Assembly (NCBI GenBank): GCA_948567375.1
Contig: OX419759.1
Span: 5,982,744-6,046,743 of the forward strand
DNA: 64,000 nt
Source of the DNA: Lunularia cruciata
Taxonomy: Eukaryota > Streptophyta > Marchantiopsida > Lunulariales > Lunulariaceae
Direction of reading: 5' to 3'
Shown piece by piece: positions 55,301 through 64,000 of the stretch (position 1 is the stretch's first letter; every line of letters starts with the position of its first letter). The position numbers and the translations under genes are program-made. Below the pieces are notes generated by a model. The model saw only the letters and a list, made by a program, of their open reading frames with translations, did not search any database and was not told where the DNA came from.

Positions 55301-55776
55301 TAGTAGCAGGTGGCTAACTAGCAGGTAGTCCATCATGTACTCCATCACCACCTACCACACCTACACTAGGACGTCTAGGAACCATGGATGTCATCTGTTA
55401 TGCCTCAAATAGTATGAAAGACTAGAGAAGTCTGACCTGTCTCCCAACCTCTCCTCTCTTTGGGTCCAACTCCACTAATGCTCCTCTAGGCTCTAGAGCA
55501 CGAACTGCACTCCTAGTCACTACTGCAAATGCATCCACCTGTGCTGCTCCGCACATGAAGTCCAAAGCATCTCTATCACCAGCATATGAGGTGGAAGCTT
55601 TAGCACCTGAATCTGATCTCCTCTAAGCAATAGCCATACTAGCTAATCTCTGCTCTAACTGCTCAATCCGAGTAGCCATAGCTGTGTCAAAAGTAAGGGC
55701 AGGTACTGCACTCCTACTAGGTGAAGATCCTCTACCACCACCTCTACCACCTCGTCCTCCCTAAACTGGAGCTCCT

Positions 55777-56994
55777 TTACACCTGCCATAGCAACCCTTT
55801 CACTCCGTAACTCCGGATGTAGGTCAAAACACCGGTCACTAGTGTGACCAAATCTGTGGCAATGCTCACACTGCCTCTGTGCTGGCTATGATGCACCAGA
55901 GGTATCAGGTCCACTGCCCTGAGTACACTCTCTCCGATGGTGAGGTCCACCACAAGTCCAACAAGCAACACCACCACTCACTGGTTGCTGCTGACCCAAA
56001 AATGAGGGTAAGGGTCTAACTCCACTAGGCCCTCCACTTGCTCCATAGGATCTGGGCTATCCACCCTGTCCTCAAAACCCAATTGGGCGTGGTGCACTCT
56101 GCTGCACTCTAGAAGAAGTCACAGCCGTGGATGAGGTCTCCCTACCAAATCCAGATGTCACCACTCTCTCCTCCACCATATTGAGCTCAATACGCTCAGC
56201 CAAACCACAGACTACTGCCAAAGTGGGCGAAGTAGCCTGCAATAACGTAGCATCACAGACTCTATGTCGCAACTCCTTGTCCAATATCCCATAGCAAAAC
56301 TGGACAGCTTGGGCCTTAGTAACTCCCTGAGTGAAACTGATCAGCCGCCTCATGCAAGTGTATGCCTTGCGTAGGCTCTCTTCAGCCTTCCGCTGGAACT
56401 CTTGCAAGCTCCTCAACTTATCGGTCCGCACTTCCTAGTAGTTTTGCCTCAAACATAGGAAGAACTCTACCATGGGGTTAAACCCCGATACCACACCACC
56501 TCCTGCAGCGGTACCTCCACCTGTAGTAGCACTATCTCTAGCTAGTGCATCTCCACTAGCTCCACCCACACTACTTGAGCTAGAACTCATAGGTACAGCC
56601 GATCTACTCTTGGCCACCGAGCCTGAAGTGATGGAGATATAGTGTGGAGACCAATACTATCTCCATAACTCAATCTCCTCCAAATAAGCTCTCTTGAACT
56701 CATGGTAGTCATCCATCGGCGGACCCTCCAAGTACTGAAACAACCCCTTCCATGCCATGAAGGTGTGAACAAAGTTGGGTTCCGCATCTGCTACATATCA
56801 CACCAACTATCAAACTCTTGGATGAAGTCATCCAACTCAATGGTACCCACTATACCAGAGTAACGCCTAGGGCCTTTGGAGGCCCCATAAATCTCATCCA
56901 TGTCCCACAACAATGGTGTGGACACACCAAGTGCACTCTCAACTGAATCAACTCCTGTGTCAAACTCCAACTTAGAGTCAATCTCCTCCCTCAT
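55777..56994 (-). pseudogene. gag of C1 with two CCHC zinc knuckles
   Basis: The capsid region reads, across open segments 56994-56791 and 56787-56587 with a frame change, GIVGTIELDDFIQEFDSWCD and then the AWKGLFQYLEGPP-type segment. A Ser/Gly-rich stretch follows (56617-56435), then LRSLQEFQRKAEESLRKAYT and ILDKELRHRVCDATLLQATS (56431-56072). The nucleocapsid at about 55965-55810 has CWTCGGPHHRREC (CX2CX3HX4C) and, after one stop, CEHCHRFGHTSDRC (CX2CX4HX4C). These bind element RNA. The open frame 55977-55777 overlaps the knuckles in another frame and is a shadow. Confidence 0.82.
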
Positions 56995-56999
56995 TGGGA

Positions 57000-58359
57000 C
57001 CTAAGATACAGGCTGATATCGAGCACCACTCTGAGTAAACCCACTACGTACTACAGGGCTAACTCCTCTGGAATCTCCAAAGAACTCTGTCTTGACCAAG
57101 TAACTGCAACAGCAAACCCAAACCACCAACTGCAACCGCAAGTGCCCCACCAAGTGCCAACACCGACTAAACACCACCCACTAATGTAACTCTAACCGAG
57201 ATAACTACACTAGGGAAAAGGGCAACCTATAACTTGCCATCATAACACGCACTCTCACGGTCTACAGGTCATCACTTCCTGCCTCACCGGAGAGAGACAA
57301 AGGTAGTCTGACTGGTCATCACTCCAGCCTCACCACCGAGAGCACACCGAGAACACAAACGTGGTGCACAAACAAGAAGCAAAGAATAAAGGGGGTCCAA
57401 TCACAAGAAATCTTAACAAAAACCCTCCATCTCATAACACAACATGGGACTTACTCTGCCACCATTTGGCATTTGACATAAGAGCAATTTGTATCTAAGT
57501 CCTAAGCTACCAGGATCACCAAGAATGGGATCAAACTGTCTCTCCTAGCCAAAGCTACATATGTATAGATAACAGTGGCACAGTCACTAGGACAACAAGT
57601 GAGGGTGGACCAGTTGGCTAGGGCACCAGTCTAGGAACAAGAGATTTAGGGGTCAAACCCTATTCTGCACAATCTAGCAGAAAGGCAGATTTTGCCAACC
57701 AATGACCAAGGTCTACTTGAACTAGCTAGCCTCACGCCAGCAAGCTGGCTTGCTGGCCCTTCTAGGCCTTCATAGCCCTATGCCTTGAAGCCTCAAAATG
57801 CCAAATGAGGCCTTTCTTGTTGCCCCTTCGAACCTCCTCCAAAATTGGCAAAACTTCTCCAAATCTACGAACCTCCTCCAAAATTGGCAAAACTTCTCCA
57901 AATTTGCAAAACTCCTCCAAACTAGCAAAACTCTTCCAAATTTGGCCAAAATCTGACATAATCCCTAAAGATGGCTGTCCGCCAAATCCCCCGCTAACTT
58001 TCCACTCGAGCCAAATTGACAACACGGGTTTTTCTAAATTACAAATTCATGAGAAGAGCTTCCCAACTCCACCTTCAATTTGACTTTTTGAGCCCAACTC
58101 GCAGCAAATTGGTCTTGCCTTCACCTCTTGAGCTCAAAATCACAACCACTACTCAAAATTTGCTCCTTCTTTGCTCAAAATTTGGCCAGCACTTCTGCAC
58201 ACATCTGCCTAAGTGCCAAATCTGCATCAATCGATTGAGCTTCTGCACACTAGGGAAACACAGAACTTGAATCAAGCTACCAACAATCCACGAGCTTGGA
58301 GATATCACCAACACTCAAAGTTCTTGCACCCAATTTCCCCCTGACTTCACTTTTCTGAT
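57000..58359 (-). other. Long leader of C1
   Basis: About 1.36 kb between gag and the 5' LTR with no coding signal. A 39-bp unit (AACCTCCTCCAAAATTGGC...) is tandemly repeated at 57829-57907, giving imperfect TTTGGAGAAG repeats in sense. TGGTGGCAGAGTAAG (57450-57464, minus) resembles a primer site (TGGTATCAGAGC) but lies about 900 bp from recognisable LTR sequence. No better primer site is visible next to the LTR. Confidence 0.5.
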
Positions 58360-58810
58360 ATAATCAGATTGCTTACCACTCTCAACTCAACTCAACTCAG
58401 ATCAGTACTTGATCTGTCACTCTATAAATTGCCAACAACCGGGCACTGATTACAATCAAGCCACACCCACTCAAGCATAGAGAATCTAAGTGATGCTCGC
58501 CGGCCTCTGTCCACCATAGCCAAGAACTCGAAGGCTCAGCATCAGAGAAGTGAGCTCTCTGGAGCTCACTTCAAAGTTATACTTCCTTGGACTTGAGCTA
58601 GCATTGAAACCCTAACGGTCCCGTTGATGGCACACTTGATGGTGCAAATGGTGCAAAGTAACGGCGGGCCCCACCATGAAGTCAATACCCCAAACACAAA
58701 ATCTAACCGTCAGAAAGTAGTCTTTGAGAAACTGTTGAACTAACTCTAACTACTATCACTGGAACTCTAGTGTCCGAGTATCTAGATGCGGCACTTCAAA
58801 TGGCATGAAA
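58360..58810 (-). repeat. Partial 5' LTR of C1
   Basis: 451 bp matching 49114-49560, ending at the ATAA duplication (sense start TTTCATGCC where others have TGTCATGCC). The 106-bp sense 3' part present in the 3' LTR (49008-49113) is absent. The sequence passes straight into the leader at 58359. Confidence 0.82.
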
Positions 58811-58814
58811 ATAA

Positions 58815-59052
58815 CCCTTTGCCACTCTTGGCTCTCTTTTCAATGCCTTTCTCCAATGGAAAGGTGACCACTCTTTTACATTCACTCTCAACTCACCTAA
58901 TGCTACTCTCTTCATCCCATAAAGCTCTAGAGCCATACCACTTGAATTAAACTTCCAATTCTACAAAGAATGCTTACTCAACCTTTGTAATGTCATTCTT
59001 TGGGCAGGTTTTTCCCATAGATCTACTATGGGGGTCTTCAAATTAAGAGTGA
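58815..59052 (+). repeat. 3' LTR of I, second piece
   Basis: 238 bp between C1 and C2 unrelated to family C. It should continue 49007 after removal of C1 (AGTATAA + CCCTTTGCC). It contains CTTGGCTCTCTTTTCAATGCC and ends AAGAGTGA at the left end of C2. GTGA (59049-59052) would be the left duplication of C2, whose partner is beyond the window. Confidence 0.6.
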
Positions 59053-59612
59053 TGTTGTGCGTATATACATTGCTACACAACATACATCGCTTTCAACATC
59101 ATACACTATAGAAGCACAACTCATACATAAGTCATACATAGACTCTAAAGTGCCACAATAATCAGATTGCTTAACATTCTCAACTCAACTCAACTCAACT
59201 CATATCAGTACTTGATCTGTCACTCTATAAACTGCCAACGACTGGGCCCTGATTATAGTCAAGCCACACCCACTCAAGCATAGCGAATCCAGGTGATGCT
59301 CGTCGGCCTCTATCCACCATAGCCAGGAACTCAAAGGCTCAAGATCAGAGAAGTGAGCTCTCTGGAGCTCACTTCAAAACTATACCCCCTGGACTCGAGC
59401 TAGCTCTAAAACCCTAATGGTCCCGCTGATGGCACACTCGACGGTGCAAACGGTGCAAAGTGACGGTGGGCCCCACCATGAAGTCAGTACCCCGAACACA
59501 AAATCTAACCGTCGGAAAGTAGTCTCTGAGAAGCTGCTGAGATTACTCTAACTACTATCACTGGAACTCCAGTGTCCGAGCATCTAGATGTGGAACTACA
59601 AATGATGTGATA
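59053..59612 (-). repeat. 3' LTR of C2
   Basis: 560 bp, plus-strand TGTTGTGCGTATATAC...AATGATGTGATA. It is followed by GC and the extra copy of the LTR 3' end (59615-59720) and then the purine tract in reverse (CGCCCCCCTAG), as in C1. Confidence 0.85.
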
Positions 59613-59614
59613 GC

Positions 59615-59720
59615 TGTCGTGCGTATATACATCACTACACAACATACATCGCTGTCAACATCATACACTATAGAAGCACAACTCACACATAAGTCATACA
59701 TAGACTCTAAAGTGCCACAA
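59615..59720 (-). repeat. Extra 106-bp copy of the LTR 3' end in C2
   Basis: Repeats 59053-59158 and matches 49563-49668 of C1. Same GC spacer and same abutting polypurine tract (59721-59732). Confidence 0.85.
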
Positions 59721-59888
59721 TCGCCCCCCTAGCTGGCGGTTAGGTCCCTCTAACTCTAGATAGCCATCTACTCTAAGTATATGGTATACCCTCTAATAGG
59801 CAAAGATCAAGAGGCCGGGTGCTATAGAGCCCTATCGTTAGTCGCTTGTCTGCAATCTATACCATATAAAGAATGAACTAGCTATAGG

Positions 59889-60275
59889 TCAAGTACATCT
59901 AGGACATAACCATTGTCCCTGAGGAACCACCGTGAGGGGAGGAGTCATACATGCCATATGCCATCCTCTCAAACAGCTATCACACACTAACATAGTAGCA
60001 GCTCCACCAGAAGAGCCACATAACATACACCTCAAGCCTGCACGTACAAGTGCCAAGCTTGGGTCCATAGTACCATCAATGTTTGGAAGGTGGCATGGCG
60101 CACAATTGCGCACATGATCCTTCCAAACAACACCATCATGTCCTTCTAACACAAGGACTCCAGATGTCAAAACCTCGCGCACTCTCAAGATAGTGTGGCC
60201 TGTAGAAACATCAAGTGTTGTTGGTGCTGTCCGCTGTAGATATACATAGTCGCATGGATGAAATCGATGGATCAA
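59889..60275 (-). CDS. Integrase GPF/Y module and PHD finger (C2)
   Basis: A 128-codon open segment matching residues 53-180 of the C1 segment. The GPF/Y-like part is at residues 1-65 (HPCDYVYLQRTAPTTLDVST). The PHD finger is at residues 81-128 (59892-60035) with CMLC, CDSC, HMAC and CPRC all present; the only substitution seen in the finger is SCSRG to SCLRG. Conservation of all zinc ligands in two diverged copies suggests the domain was under selection while the family was active. Upstream a stop separates it from the integrase core. Confidence 0.9.
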   Translation of the reverse strand: MIHRFHPCDYVYLQRTAPTTLDVSTGHTILRVREVLTSGVLVLEGHDGVVWKDHVRNCAPCHLPNIDGTMDPSLALVRAGLRCMLCGSSGGAATMLVCDSCLRGWHMACMTPPLTVVPQGQWLCPRCT

Positions 60276-60299
60276 GGGTCTATAACCTCCTCCTCAAAT

Positions 60300-61150
60300 G
60301 GTAGCATAGCGTAAATTATCTCTATGCTGAGCAATCATCAAGTTCTCAAAGGCCATTGGCATCATTCTTTGAAAGATCTCTGCCCGCTGAGAACATGCGC
60401 TCATCCATACATTGGGGTCATCCAAGTCCAAAACTACAGTAGCATCTCAACAAATGGCTGTAGGTAAATCTAGATCTCGTCCATAGAGTAGAAAGTATGG
60501 TGAGAAGGATGCTAAGGAGGCTTGCTGGCTAAACCAATAGCCCATGGCCAACCAAGGTAACAAGAGATCCCAATCTCCCAAGTGGCCTCTCTGCAAATCA
60601 TACTTTCGCAATCCTCTCTTCACCGTCTGAACCACTCTCTTTGCTAAGCCATCTGCCCCAGGGTGATCTTGGGATGTTGTATGATGATCAATCAAAGCCT
60701 TGTCACACAAGACCTGAAACTCCTCCAAGAACTATGTACCCTGATCAGTCAAAACCTCAACTGGTGCACCAAAATGACTAAGAACTTGATGCAGGAACAA
60801 GTAAGCTATCCCTTCACTAGACTTGTCAGGAAGTGCCACCAACTCAATCCACTTGGAGAAGTGCTCCACCATCACCAAAACATACCAATGATGTCTCACA
60901 GTCAACGGTAAAGGTCCGGCGAAGTCCAAACTCCAATGGTAACCCAATCCCATGATAGGTAATGGGTGTAACTGTGGCGTAGGAGCATTGAATGATGCTC
61001 TAACTTGGTCACAAACCATACATCTGGCAACAAACTATTGTACCTCGGTCTGCATACCGTGCCACCAATAATGACTCTGGAGTAAGCTATATGTACACGT
61101 TACTCCAAAATGTCCTAGCTCCTCATGAGCATGACGGACCAATTGTGGTC
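60300..61150 (-). pseudogene. Integrase of C2
   Basis: Open segments 61019-60732 (VCDQVRASFNAPTPQLHPLP, GYHWSLDFAGPLPLTVRHHW, ending VLTDQGT) and 60728-60447 (EEFQVLCDKALIDHHTTSQD, GADGLAKRVVQTVKRGLRKY, LAMGYWFSQQASLASFSPYF), in the same order as C1. Two catalytic Asp positions are visible. The zinc-binding His residues lie just upstream with small changes. Confidence 0.82.
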
Positions 61151-62060
61151 TCTATGATGGAAGTGGTACTACTCGCACTCTACCATCCTCCCATACACGC
61201 AAAAGGTATCTACCCTCCAATCTGAACCGTTTGGCTTGCTGAAGAACACGGTCTCTCTCCTTGGCCCCAATTGTGCCACCCACAACACCAGTGCGAAGAT
61301 AGTCCATCACTAAGACATCATCATGAATGTCTCGCTAAACTATACCAATATCTTCACTCTCTAGATCTATGACCTCAATAACTCCTCTTGTATGCGCTGA
61401 GAGAGATACCACCAAAGCCTCTACAAAAATACCCAGAAAGGCCGATGCATGCCAACCTGGCACCATCTCCTCATCTGTCTCACCATGCCAACGTGCTCCG
61501 GTCTGATCCTACAGGCTGAGACATGGGTTTCTACTCAATCCATCTACATCACGGTTCACCACTCCAGGTGTATGAACAACCGTGGAATCATACTCCTGTA
61601 AAATTAGAGCCCATCATGCAAGCTTCCCTAAAATCTTGTCAGACTCCATCAACCACTTCAGTGGCTGATGATCAGTGATGAGAGTGAAGGGGTTACCAAA
61701 CAGGTAACATCAAAAATGTGCTACTGCCCAAACTGCTGCCAAGCACTCTCCCTCATACGAACTATACTTTGCCTCTGCTGAATTGTTGGAACGACTAGCA
61801 TAGGCCACCACAAACTCCTTCTCCTCATCATCATGTTGGGTGAGCACCGCTCCAAGTCCCAACATACTCCAATCAGTGTGAACCTGAAATGGTCGTCCCC
61901 TGATCAGTCTCCTCAAAATAGGAGCAGATGTCAACCTCTCCTTGAGCTCTACAAAAGCTCTCTCCTGCTCATCTTCCCAACACCACTCCTGTGTAAGCTT
62001 GGTTAGCTTTGTCAAGGCCTTAGCAATGGCACTAAATCCTCTAACATAGCGGCGATAGAA
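61151..62060 (-). pseudogene. RNase H and connection of C2
   Basis: The open frame 62249-61710 runs from the methyltransferase tail straight into LANFYRRYVRGFSAIAKALT, then RAFVELKERLTSAPILRRLI, the RNase H start FQVHTDWSMLGLGAVLTQHD and AYASRSNNSAEAKYSSYEGE. Here the RNase H frame is intact where C1 has a shift. The RT palm that should precede LANFYRR is deleted. Spacer to integrase is decayed. Confidence 0.83.
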
Positions 62061-64000
62061 GTTGGCCAACCCAAGGTTGGCCAACTTCTGTGCAAAAAAC
62101 TCCCTCCACCTTGGGTTGGCCAACCTCTGTGCAAAAAACTCCCTCCACTCTAGCTGCAAGCTCCACACGTCCTCTAGCTGCATCCCATGTGGACCAAAGG
62201 TGCAATCCAAGTAGCCCACGCTCACCTGGATGGACTCCAAGTAGACCACTCTCCCTAGTAGCTATTGGATATGTCCCAAGAATACCATGTCCACTCGTTC
62301 CGTCGCCCCCAGCATGTGGCTGAATCGTCTCGATAGGCACAGGGCTCACAAGTGTCCAAGTGGTGATGCCTATCAAGCGCATCTTACGCTGCTCTACCAA
62401 GCCAAGGCTCACAATCCAGGTGAAATAGTTCAGGTCCATAGCCTGACCTAACACCTGACGCATAGATGCCTCTGACACTGCTGGAACAGCGGTAATACCA
62501 ATGCAAAAACCCATCACCCACTCTCTCTCATCAACGTTGGGCTCCACCAACTGCTGTAATTGTGAGTCCCAAACAAGTCCAGGTCCTCCCTCTCAAAAAG
62601 CATGAGAGCTTGGGAAACTCATGAGTGTAGGAAGTGCAACTCTAGGCTGTCCAACTAGGTCCACCACTGCCATAGGTGACCTATCAGCCACTACCATTTT
62701 CTGAGACTAATGCCCAACATCCAAGATATCATCAACAAGGATGTGGTCAAGTCGCTGAATCCCATCATAAGTACGCTGTAGAACCTCCCTTGGTACGAGG
62801 TTCGTCCACCAAAGACGAAGACGATGAGCCCGTGATCCCACTCTGCCTGCATCTAACAATACAGCAGGTCCCATCCAAGAATGGACCTGATGTGTACTCG
62901 CCACCACTCTAGTGCGAGAATCACCCATCAAAGGAACGTTCTCCAAAAGGTAAGCTAGAGAAACAGACTAATGAACCAGGAGATGTCGTAGTATCCGTAA
63001 CATCTCCCAAAACACACCAGAACAAGGATCCTAAAGACCCAAACCGCGGCCTGCACGTGTATGTCCCTGACATGGCCATCCAGTAATCACCAAGTGAATA
63101 GGCCCATGTCTCTCTAGGTCATGCGCCCCCAATAAGGAAATGTCTCTTGGTAGGGCCTTCTGGTAACCTCTTACTGCTGACATTGGTTATAACTCTAGAT
63201 ACCAATAGGCCAAGTGTGCCACATGATGTAGAGAGACTCGCCTAGCAATCTCATCTCTCTCTACATACAAGTACCTGTGTACTCAAATACTCGCCTGTAA
63301 CACCGTAGCTAGTCCGGTGTTGATCCTACCAAACAACTCCAATAGGCATATCCCCTCTACTGGATACTGCCAAGCAATGAGTGTGGTATCCAGAGGTGTC
63401 AAAGCAATTTCCTTTGGAGGCTCATCCTCACACTCATCTCTTGATGGTATGAAGGCTCCACTCCAAGCCTACTGCACCAACTGATCTGCATGCTGCTGCA
63501 ATGCCTCCTCTAAACTCCACAATGGAACATCCAAGGTGGATGGAACAATCCCACTTGTACCCGCCTGTAACACCGCAGCTAGTCTGGTGCTCATCCCACC
63601 AAACAACTCCAATAGGCATATCCCCTCTACTGGATACTGCCAAGCAATGAGTGTGGTATCCAGAGGTGTCAAAGCAATTGCCTCTGGAGGCTCATCCTCA
63701 CACTCATCTCTTGATGGTACGAAGGCTCCACTCCAAGCCTACTGCACCAATTGATCTACATGTTGCTGCAATGCCTCCTTTGAACTCCACAATGGAAAAT
63801 CCAAGGTGGATGGAACAATCCCACTCGTACTCCAAAGCCAAGTGATCTCCTTTGGTATTGGAGTATCCTCTACATGGGCGTTCCTCTCCAACAAGTCACC
63901 AGGCCAAGTAACTGCACCACTAAAAGCTAAAACTGATGATGCCATGGTCCCAGACTGTAGTGAGCCAAGACTGCCACTACTGAAGCGTACGGGTAGGCAA
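62041..64000 (-). pseudogene. C5 DNA methyltransferase domain of C2 (partial)
   Basis: Same order as C1 and better preserved. Motif IV (HLVITGWPCQGHTRAGRG) has the PC codons at 63070-63075. Motif VI is intact as ENVP (open 62946-62707). GPAVLLDAGRVGSRAHRLRL gives motif VIII with RLR intact at 62815-62823. The recognition region follows. Motif IX/X is EREWVMGFCIGITAVP and SEASMRQVLGQAMDLN in open segment 62550-62041, with GQAMDLN at 62428-62448. Motif I (CLLELFGGMSTRLAAVLQAG) lies in a region duplicated in tandem and has TR for TG. The product would be a non-DRM, DNMT3/DNMT1-ordered methyltransferase inside Pol. Confidence 0.87.
63291..63830 (-). repeat. 270-bp in-frame tandem duplication in C2 methyltransferase
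   Basis: CGCCTGTAACACCG begins units at 63292 and 63562; each unit ends CCCACT(T/C)GTAC. The period of 270 bp equals 90 codons, so the frame is preserved. The unit encodes the segment upstream of motif I plus motif I itself (TSGIVPSTLDVPLWSLEEAL to CLLELFGGMST). C1 has one copy. Confidence 0.85.

Larger units (their letters stand above)
49008..58810 (-). mobile_element. Element C1: gypsy retrotransposon with DNA methyltransferase and PHD finger
   Basis: 9.8-kb minus-strand element with ATAA on both sides (49004-49007, 58811-58814). Sense order is 5' LTR, long leader, gag with two CCHC knuckles, protease, C5-methyltransferase, RT, RNase H, integrase, PHD finger, purine tract, 3' LTR. The methyltransferase C-terminal part and the RT segments share one reading frame (open segments starting at 53324, 52715, 52454 and 52214), which argues for one polyprotein. 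It is richer in GC and has longer open segments than the surrounding elements, so it inserted more recently. Confidence 0.87.
40666..59052 (+). mobile_element. Gypsy element I, interrupted by J, C1 and C2
   Basis: A plus-strand Ty3/gypsy element of the non-chromodomain, Tat/Athila-like kind. Gag N-terminal part is 40666-41440, gag C-terminus/protease 44870-45620, RT, RNase H and integrase 46080-48620, purine tract 48627-48637, and 3' LTR from 48640. The LTR is broken at 49007 by C1 and resumes at 58815-59052, where C2 cuts it again. All domains carry stops. The 5' LTR was not identified. Confidence 0.78.
59053..64000 (-). mobile_element. Element C2, second methyltransferase/PHD copy, right end beyond the window
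   Basis: Collinear with C1 from the 3' LTR through integrase-PHD, integrase, RNase H and methyltransferase. Differences are the absence of the RT palm (junction near 62060), a 270-bp tandem duplication in the methyltransferase (63291-63830), and better preservation of methyltransferase motifs VI and VIII. Gag, protease and 5' LTR would lie to the right. Inserted in the same LTR of I as C1 and in the same orientation. Confidence 0.85.

Noticed and set aside
55777-55977. 66-codon minus-strand frame in C1
   Set aside because: The real coding frame here holds the two CCHC knuckles. This one is the overlapping shadow.
57450-57464. TGGTGGCAGAGTAAG as the primer site of C1
   Set aside because: It resembles the initiator-Met site, but recognisable LTR sequence ends about 900 bp away and no LTR end (CA) shared with the 3' LTR sits next to it. 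Noted only as a weak candidate.
1-64000. CRISPR arrays, tRNA or rRNA genes, bacterial-type operons
   Set aside because: The 220-bp tandem units lack the short-repeat/spacer pattern, no cloverleaf or rRNA signature was recognised, and all coding homology is plant retroelement or transposase.

Overview
The window reads as plant nuclear heterochromatin from a species with a large genome. I see no intact host gene. Almost every base belongs to a decayed Ty3/gypsy LTR retrotransposon, and most of these are inserted into one another. The retroelement domains (chromodomain integrases, plant-type initiator-Met primer sites) point to a land plant. The scale of nesting would fit a conifer, cycad or fern, but the sequence alone does not settle which. 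No CRISPR array, rRNA or tRNA gene was seen.

Bases 1-19217 form one nested stack on the plus-strand chromovirus A1, which begins before the window. Its integrase is split by element A2 (3150-8463), whose gag carries a solo LTR of family K (4740-5380). Downstream, A1 is split again by element K on the minus strand (9490-18818, target duplication ACAAC). The 3' LTR of K carries a solo LTR of family C (9608-10147, GACT) and a complete chromovirus B (10243-15872, GGTGA). The end of A1 reappears at 18819-19217. Bases 19218-23090 hold non-LTR sequence with a decayed CENP-B/jerky-like DDE transposase.

Bases 23090-40108 are bracketed by two homologous blocks with 220-bp tandem units. Between them lie an integrase remnant (H), the minus-strand chromovirus F (26178-38945) and, inside F, element E1 (28204-36630). 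E1 itself has a solo E-family LTR in its integrase (29318-30006, GATC).

Bases 40109-59052 hold a plus-strand non-chromodomain gypsy element (I). Its gag region is interrupted by an unrecognised minus-strand coding-like unit J (41441-44870). J has CCAAT/TATA-like signals, an acidic segment and coiled coils.

The most interesting part is family C: C1 (49008-58810, minus, TSD ATAA) and C2 (59053 to the window end, minus), both inserted in the 3' LTR of I. These copies are younger and richer in GC. Their order is gag, protease, C5 cytosine DNA methyltransferase, reverse transcriptase, RNase H, integrase, PHD finger. The methyltransferase has motifs I, IV, VI, VIII, IX and X in the unpermuted order. 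The integrase ends in a C4HC3 PHD finger where chromoviruses carry a chromodomain. The element therefore appears to carry both a DNA-methylation writer and a chromatin reader. Both copies are damaged: C1 has lost motif VI and VIII residues, and C2 has lost the RT palm and gained an in-frame 270-bp duplication. Between them most of the motifs can be seen.
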